A stretch of 64,000 nucleotides of DNA from Atopsyche davidsoni. Its lineage: Eukaryota; Arthropoda; Insecta; Trichoptera; Hydrobiosidae. How positions within the stretch are numbered: the stretch's first letter is position 1; each line of letters opens with the position of its first letter. The DNA lies in the NCBI GenBank assembly GCA_022113835.1, contig JAILWY010000019.1, positions 3,844,001 to 3,908,000 of the forward strand, read 5' to 3'. This document shows, piece after piece, positions 53,801 to 62,800 of this stretch. Under the pieces are notes generated by a model. That model saw only the letters and a program-made list of their open reading frames with translations. It did not search any database and was not told the DNA's origin. The position numbers were made by a program, and so were the translations under genes.

Positions 53801-56800
53801 GACATGTGCGCACTGCCTATTGTGGATTTTTGTCATTTGATAGCACGGAGCCTATTTTTTTCTGAAAAATCACAACGAACAATCGTGAGAGCTTTTCGAA
53901 AACAGTTTCTTGACAAACTTGTTTCGCTCAATTTGAAAATAAAATATTCTTACTGAAGGCTAAATATAATTTCCAATTTATCACATTTTCCAAGTCCGAA
54001 GTTTCTTCGACGAATCCTTGTCGCTTACGGTCTTTCGACCACTCCCGCCGCCTTAATTTTCATTAACAAACCTATTGAAATCATAATTTTTAATCAGGAC
54101 ACATTCAGGCGATCCCCCTTCTTCGGCACTTTCGGATATTTATTACCCGGGGTGATATTAAATACTAATTCGATTTCGCTGGGCGTGATGTAGAGAAGCC
54201 TCCGCAATGCAATGCCCCCGATTTGTCAAGAAGACGTCACAATAGTAAATATAAAAATGATAAGCAAAATATGACAACTGGTACCATTTTACTATCAAAA
54301 CACGTTATTTCTCCAATTAACGGAAAAAATTTAAATTATCTCTCGTTCTTCATAATTTAGCATTCACTGCGCAGAAACTTGGTAACTTTAGTAATTTTTA
54401 TTTTTCAATAATTAAATATGTATAGAAAACTTTAGTTTTTAATTAATACAAAAAAAAAATCATCATAAAATCCTTTTTGTTGTTATTTTCAATAATGGTC
54501 ATATTCGTTTATCAAGACTTATATCGTCTTAATAAATATCATATCTTAAGTATTTAAATAAGTACATTTGCACATTTTTTGTGCAACATTAGCTCAAACT
54601 ACTTTAAGTATTACTTTAAAAAAAAATTCAAATGTAAAACACTTGTATAAATAGTCAAATTAAAAAGGAGAAAAAATATTATTATATTAAACAAACATAC
54701 ATATTTATTCTGGGCTAGTCTTACTAGTTCGGCGTGAATTCCGCATCCACGTAAGTTTCCTCCTTCCGATGCCCCTTTTTCCTCGGACATTAAAAAACCT
54801 TATCGCCGAAATGAATTAAAATCATCGGTATCGAATATTGATAAATTCAGTCAAATGAAATAAATTTCACAAAAATAATAGCATTATTATATTCTGTAAT
54901 ATCTATAAAGTGATCGCGCGTCTGTCCCTGTCTAATTAGTGCGGGGAATCCCGAATTCGAATTTAATTTGAAATCGGGGCGGCCATTTTGTTATCACCGC
55001 CGTGACAAGCGCCGGCCATTTTGAATTTTTCTCGTAATGGCCGACTGTGATCCTCATTCTGACGGGGCGCGAGGAATTCGGACTCGGATTGAAATGAAAT
55101 TATTTCAATTATAAGGAAATTCAGAAAGAATTTGCACTCCACTTAAAGAACATACTGGAGTGACAACATGAGAGGTGATCCGGAATATAAAATAAAGGAC
55201 CAATACGTCGATAATATAACTCCAATTATTTATTACATTATAAACTCTTGCAAAACGGTTCAAATTAAATTAATGTGTAGATTTTTTAGTTCGTATAAAT
55301 CAATAAAATCATCAAACGTTTGGAGTAATATTTAGTGATTTTTTTTTTATTATATAGTCTACGGACGAAAACAACATGTGAACTAAGTATATAAAAAATA
55401 GTGCTAGCAATTTATGTGTCAAACTTTATAGTAAATTTCACGCAGATAGAATATATCTTGGTTAAAAAAAGATGATAAACACTTTAACGAAAGCAACACT
55501 CTTCTCACATAACCTTACGGATATTAAGGACTGTTATCGACTGCAATTAGAATATTGATATCCTATTTACTAAAATACTCCCATATTTTATATCTCTCAT
55601 GTTTATAGATGGAGTTTTGCATCTAAAACGGAAACCTCTAATATCCGACTTATTCAAAAATAGGCGTTAGATACGTTTTTATAATACAAAAAGATACACA
55701 CGGCGAAGATATTTATTTTAAACCAAACATTCTTCAATTTAACTCAGTCTATGAAACATTATAAATAATCAACTTTGTAATGATAAAAAATTGTACAAAT
55801 ATTTTTATAGTTAAACCTATATTAAAAATATAATACACGCTCGGAGAGCAAAATACATGTAACCACATTTCGAAGTACTAAATCTGGAATAAATTAACCA
55901 CTCAGATTGGTTTTTCACAATGCAATAAACAATTATATAAAAACCAACACATAGTTTGAACAATACTTTTCATCCGTCTATAAACAATATTTTATTCCAG
56001 GAGTTAAAAAAAATGTTTAACGAAATAAATAAATTCAAAAAATAGTATCAAAACACTGCATCGTGTGCACTTGTCGGGTGTGCTCAAATAAAATACTTCA
56101 AGTGATTTTTCCGCGGGTTGATTTTTATTGGTGACCGGTTTCGCCAACCTATCGCGTTCGCATTATCGAACCGAGTGTTTCAGATGTCACATGCGTTTGT
56201 GTTGTTTTAAAACATTAGTTCGCAGAAGTGTGCTCGTTTCCTCGGTCCCTGTGCGTATCTTGGCCCCGCGTTTTGTTTTTTGTCGCTCCAGTATATTTCG
56301 AGCCTACAATGGCTGCTTTATTTGATTAATTAGAGCGCCAGAGGGCCGCTAATAAGTCACGTAAAAACAAATCCAAAATGGCGCCTTAAGAGTGTCTAAT
56401 CAAATTATAAACTTGTCTCTCAAAATCATGTCTTGTAATACCGTTTGTACCTTAAATTATCTGGCCATCCACCAGCATTTTAATGCTGACAATAAATAAA
56501 TTGAAAAATAAATTTAAATTGGTCTATTCTTATAATCATTTTTTTTTTAATTTTGTGCACTTACGCCAAAAATTATATTTTACAATTTTTAAGTTAGATA
56601 ATTTAAATTCATGCATTTCTTTCAGTTTGGATATAAGGTTTGAAATAGAGACAAAAATATTATAGTTTCTTGCAAATTTTCTGGTCGTTTTTATAAACAC
56701 GAATATTTCTTTAAATATACATTTTTTGTAATAAATTTAAAAAAAATTCTGCTTTCCTTCGACAAATCGGAATAAATTATATAATGCGTTCATATAGCTC

Positions 56801-59800
56801 TGGTTTTGGATTTTAGATCCAAACTGATAGAAATATGTAAAGATGCAATTTTAACTATACAGCCCTTTACGTTGTGACACAACTGACAACCGTCCAACAA
56901 ATCACCACCAATAACTTTATGTAGAGCGCTTGTATGCAAGGGGCAATTCATTACGTTAGCTCATATTTTTTAACTAAACCATATTTTAAATACGTGTTCA
57001 TATTTTTTCAGATCCCCTCAAACTCCAAGACAAGTGACAAGCAAGTCACCTCAGAGGTGACGGTCGCGACCAACGTGACCGACAACAACGCTCAGTACAG
57101 ATGCGAGGCTCAGAATAGCGCCACAGACATCCCATTCTTCGACACCGTCATCCTAGCCGTCCACTGTAAGACCAGTCACTATATATTCCATACCCAAAGA
57201 TGATTAAGCACTAAATACTCTCAATTAAGTGCTTTTGTACTATTGCAAATACTTTTTTGTGAAACGAATCACCAGCCAAGAGAAGCAAGAATATTAAAGC
57301 AATGTGAATACAGTGGTTTCCCATAATGCTAGAAATCATCAGAAGAATGTGAAAAGTTATGTTACTTATTGACCACCTGAATCCACACACTGCAATCGAC
57401 ATTTAGATACAATAGGAAAATATATGTTTTTTTAAATTACATTATAAAATTTATTTTTCGATAAAACTTTGAAATTTGAGGTGTTCGTTTAAAACTTAAG
57501 TAATCGTGGTAAACTTTCCAGTTGCTCCCGAGGCAGTCCGAGTCGGTGTTGAGCCAAAAGACCTAAGACCCGGAATGACAGCAAAACTCACCTGCGATGG
57601 AGCTTCCAGTAACCCGCCTGCGGTTCTTTCCTGGTGGAGAGATGGAATACCCATTCATGGTAATCCATAAATCACTATCATCATTATCAGCATTTTGGAG
57701 TGTTAGAAATTAGATACACCATGTTCGATATTTATTTTTACAAATTCAAATAAATCCAACCGTAACTATTAAAATAAATTAAATACTCTGTGGGGAAGAT
57801 CAACGAATTTAATTTTTATTTTCATTTCAAGGATACACAAATTCTTCAAAGACTGGTCTTCATGGGGGCACTGTCTCATCGATTGAATTGAAACTCAACC
57901 TTACACGAGATATGAATGGTAAGTTTAATTATACAAAAAATACAACAAATTCCACAAAAAAATTATATTAACTATGCACTAATTAAATACAATGTCTCTA
58001 CAGGGTTGGTTTATACATGCCAAGCACTAAATGAAAAACTTCAACGAAGCGTCCACGATGCTCATACTTTGAGAGTTCTATGTGAGTAAAAAATCAGAAA
58101 AGTCAATACATTTTAAATTTTGTTATGAAAGAGAATCTGTATTTAATTTGCTACCTTGTTTTTAAGACCCTCCATCATTCGAGCCTGTCCCAGCCGAGAT
58201 GAAAGTCGGTGTAGAAAATGAACCTCTGATGGTAGTGGTGAAAGCTGATGGAAACCCAGGCAGTGTTGCATACACCTGGACCAAAGATGGTCTTCCCATT
58301 ACCCAAGCTACCTATAGTCAATCTGGTAAGCATTGCCTACATTTCAAAATCATGGTATTAGGGGGCTAGCAAAGGAAAAACATACTACTGCAATCATCAG
58401 AAGTGAATAATAACGCTGGAGCTAAACTGGCATTCACTACAGCGCATAGTGATAGCCTGTTTTTTTCTGTGTTTATTTTGGCACTCTCGTTTGCTTTGAT
58501 TTATTGAGGTGGTATGTTAGCTAAAATTGTTCAATATTGTGTCTAAAATTATATTATTACATTGTTTGAAATTTGCCTTGCGGTGTACTATAAAATACTA
58601 TTTGAATGGAAAAATATTAGCTGCGGAGCCTTTGTGCCAAAAAACCTAAATTTGCTTCACATTTTACGGTAGATCTATAAGATACCAAATAATAAGCGAT
58701 GTACTGTTTGTGTCCAAATTATGACTTTCTTTTGAACATAATACGTTTCAATTACATGTCATTTTCCTGGATCTGGCACTGATTTAGGCACAGAACATAA
58801 AATAAGTTGTTAAAGGATAGAACATTTTAAACCATACACAGTGATTTTCTTATTAAGTAAAGTATAATAGATATACTTTGAAAATTTGGATAAAAATTAA
58901 CTGTGTATGGTTATAAATATAGCAACGCTAACAACAGATTGTATGCACTCTGTCTACTTTACAAATACGTTCTTAAGCTGTTTTAGTACACAAACAGCTA
59001 AACACTCTTCTGCTGCGGTGTTTTATTTATTGTATGTTAGTAATTTGGCTTATAATAAGTGTGCTAATCTTACTGTGGAAAAATACTTTATTTTCCTAAT
59101 AGCAAAATGATAAAACTTTGTACATGTATTTGTTGTTTAAAGGTTATGCAAATATTCTATATGTATTTTTGTTGATTTGCCAAAATATGCGCTATTTCTA
59201 TCCCTTGACACAATCATGAATTTATGTTATAGAATATTTGAGTGATTAAAAATAACTTATACTTAATATATAGTTATGCCATTAGTTATTAGTAAAAATT
59301 ATTATGTGTTAATATTCTACATAATATGTACCTTTATGCAGAAGGAATTAAAAATGTAACTTTTATAATTTAAATTAAGTTATTTTGCTTTCAAATGAGC
59401 TATTTTTCCAACTTAAGAAGTTCATTTCAAAAATTATTTTATAGCACATAATATTTTTTTATTTCTACTCAGGTGACAGAATTATTTCTGATGGTCCAGT
59501 TCTGAATATATCACGTCTCTCCAGACTAGATACTGGAATTTATACATGCGAAGCTGTCAATTCCCAAGGATCTTCCAGTATCAACATATCTATTGATGTT
59601 TACTGTAAGTATTGAACCTTAGTCTTATAATTAAGCTTCATTTTGAGCAAAACTAATGTTGAAACAACTTAATATATTTTCCTATCATTTTTGTGGGACC
59701 TTAAAGCCTCTATCTGGCCCCTCACTGGTGGCATCATTTTTCTGATTGAATGGAATATCCAAATAATTTAACTTTTTGACCATTCACTTTTTTTTTTAAA

Positions 59801-62800
59801 TCATGTTACTATTTTCTAAGTCTGTGTTATTTTTTTAGATCCTGCCAGCATCAAAAATGTTTCTAAGGATACTATAATCCAATCTAATGGAGATGCTGTG
59901 ATTTCATGTTCTGCCATAGGTAATTTGGAAACTTTTTTAATAAATATTTCAATTTATTCATAGTATATAAAAAAGGTAACAGAATTTATGATTTCGATTT
60001 TGAATTACAACATATACTTCATTTTAGGAAATCCTCTCACTGAGGACCACATTACATGGAAGCGTGACAACTACGAAGACATGGACAAGAGAACATACAC
60101 AACCTATGAAAGTAACGGTACAGGCTATTTACATGTTCGCAAGCCGACCCGAGATGATGTTGGAACTTTCTCTTGCACTGTGAATAATCTAGTCGGAAAC
60201 GCCAGTTCCGAAGAAGCATGGTTTCTTGTCAATTTCAAACCAGAAATGGACACCAGTCCTGGCCTACTCAAAGCAGCCTCCAACATGGGAGACTCTGTAG
60301 ATCTTACATGCCGGTGTGTACTTCAATACTTCTTTATTGCTAAAAAAAAAACAATGTCAATTATGATAAAAACATCACTGCATATTTCAACATGCTTTAT
60401 TAGTGCTATCTGTCATTTTTATTACAGATCACTTGCTGCTCCAGAGCCCACTTGGACATGGTCTCGTTCAGGAGCCAGCATCACAGCCAACCAAACTGGA
60501 GGGAGATATGTAACTTTCCAACGCCGTATCAACAAACTTCAGTATGAAAGTGTTTTGCGAGTGCAGAGAGTTGGCACTGGAGACTATGGCAGATATGAAT
60601 GTGCAGCTAGGAACGTAGCCGGCTTTACGTCGGCCAGTGTGACACTCGATGTTACTAGTGCCCCAGGTAAAAATTCAACTTATTCAAATGTAACTAATGA
60701 TTCAAATAAATTATCTTTAAATAATATGGTTTGTTAATATAAATTTAAAACGTCTATTAAGTCACGCTTTCACTCTTTTATAGATCAAGTACAAACAATG
60801 TCTGTGGTAAATGTGACCCATGACACAGTCTCACTGACCTGGGTTCCTGGCTTCGATGGAGGGATGCACGCTACCTATAGAATCAGATATAGGTGATGAT
60901 TCGTATTCATTACATATTTTTTTACATTATATTTTGTTTCTGCTCTTTTAGTATTCCTCAAGTATAAGTCAATTTCTATTTATTAAATTTAATATTTTTG
61001 GCATGTATCGTTTTTAGGACAATTTATGATGACGCATATAAATATGAAGATGTGGTTCCTGGAAATAGTACTCGCTGGACTGTCCGCGGTCTGCAACTTG
61101 CTTCTGATTATTTGTTTTCAATAATGGCTCTAAATCGACTCGGTCAATCCAAGTATCGCCCCGATGACGTCAAAGCCACCACTTCAAGTATGTTATCATT
61201 ATATTAAGATAATAATAAAAGTATAAACATAGGGTGTTCATAAAGAAGAGTTAGCATAATTATTAAACTATATTTAGATTTATGGTATGAAATACTTCTT
61301 ATTAAAATATTTGCAATAACTTACATCTTACTAACAAATAATTTTCTTCTTTTATGCACTCCTTTGGATATGGTTTGAAAACACTACAATACTAACAACT
61401 AAAAACTTTATCCACCCAATCCTACCTAATCGTACAAACATAACCTACAAAAAAATATATCACCAGAAGTGCCACCTTCATTCCATTCTCCGAGTTCAGA
61501 CAATGATCAAGGCTCCTATTCTTTTGCCACATATCCTGGGATGCTTATTATCACCGGTACCATTATTGGTACCGCTATCATACTACTAAACATTCTCATC
61601 ATTGGAATCTGCCTCCACAGGCGCGCTAACAAAAGGATCAGAGGTGCCATAGGTAATCAATTTGTATTTCAGGACTGCTGAAATTGTTTAACCCGACTAG
61701 ACCTTTCACTTTCAATTTGATTCCTCCTCCTCTTATTCTTACCAAAAAGTATAGTTTATTTTAATTTACAATTGATTTTTTTTTGTTTCTAATTTGAACT
61801 TGGCACTTGTTAAAATGACATTAGACCGTAGAAAATGAGTGAATTTAAGCTAACAAGCCTGAGCAAAAATAAAATTTGGTTTATTTAAAACAATTTTTGT
61901 TATTTGCTTATTCCTTATTTGCTATTGTTTAAAACCAAATTAACATGAAACCAATTAAAACCTTTTTTTATTTTGTGTTTTAATTTTATTTCTTTTTTGT
62001 TTTTCCCCTTCCGTGTTAGGTTCCTCTCAAACTGGAGAAATAAATGAGATATCTGATGTTCTTTTGGAAAAGGCCGATCTACCAAGACTTGTTATTATCT
62101 GCGTGTCTATTAGTGGAGCCATCCTGCTCCTGATCAATATTCTTCTTGTAGGTTGCTTCATGTATAGAAAACGTGCCAAGCGACTAAGGGGTATGTTATC
62201 CTTTCTATCCCAAATCTATTTTTTTCAGCTACATCTGAATAAGTATACCTATTTTAATAATTATGAAACCAATTTGAAAGCAAATGTCTCTTACTATTAA
62301 TAGTATTGGCAATACTTATTATTTTCATAGTTTTAAGTATTTCTCAAAAAGATGACTCCTAATCTTTACACTCATCCATTTGTCGTATTCATATTTCTAC
62401 TTAACTATAAATTTTTATATGAGTACTATTTCCAGATCAAGCAGGCCAATCTTCCAAGTCTGCAACTATCGAGATGTATGCACCATCTTCCTACAACGAC
62501 ACCATGACAGGAGAGACTCTCAGCTCAGTCAGCGAGAAGTCAGAGACATACTCCAATGAAGATGAAGCAGGCAGCGAGCATGGAGATCCTCCTAGAGATG
62601 TTCAAGGAATCATGCATGGAGTGCTAATGGGACAGGTATATATTTTATTAATAAATTAATGAAAATATCAGTTCTATAGCACCAATATTAAGTTTTTAAA
62701 TCAAATGCTGATTTTGTATTTTTTTATTTCAGGCTGCAAGCACATATCTGACAGAAGAGGAGGGTTTGGCTGCATTGGAGTATGCTCCACCGCGCTACCG

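Larger units (their letters stand above)
53457..57011 (+). other. Intron 6, 3.6 kb
   Basis: AT-rich with a YY1/Pho-motif island at 54945-55040 and a Penelope-like fragment at 56086-56178. AAAATGGCGCC at about 56377 is another GCCAT-type motif. No gene seen in the rest. Confidence 0.75.

Noticed and set aside
58907..59110. Extra coding exon in intron 11
   Set aside because: An open frame of 67 codons without usable splice borders or Ig features. Exons 11 and 12 already join in frame to a complete domain.
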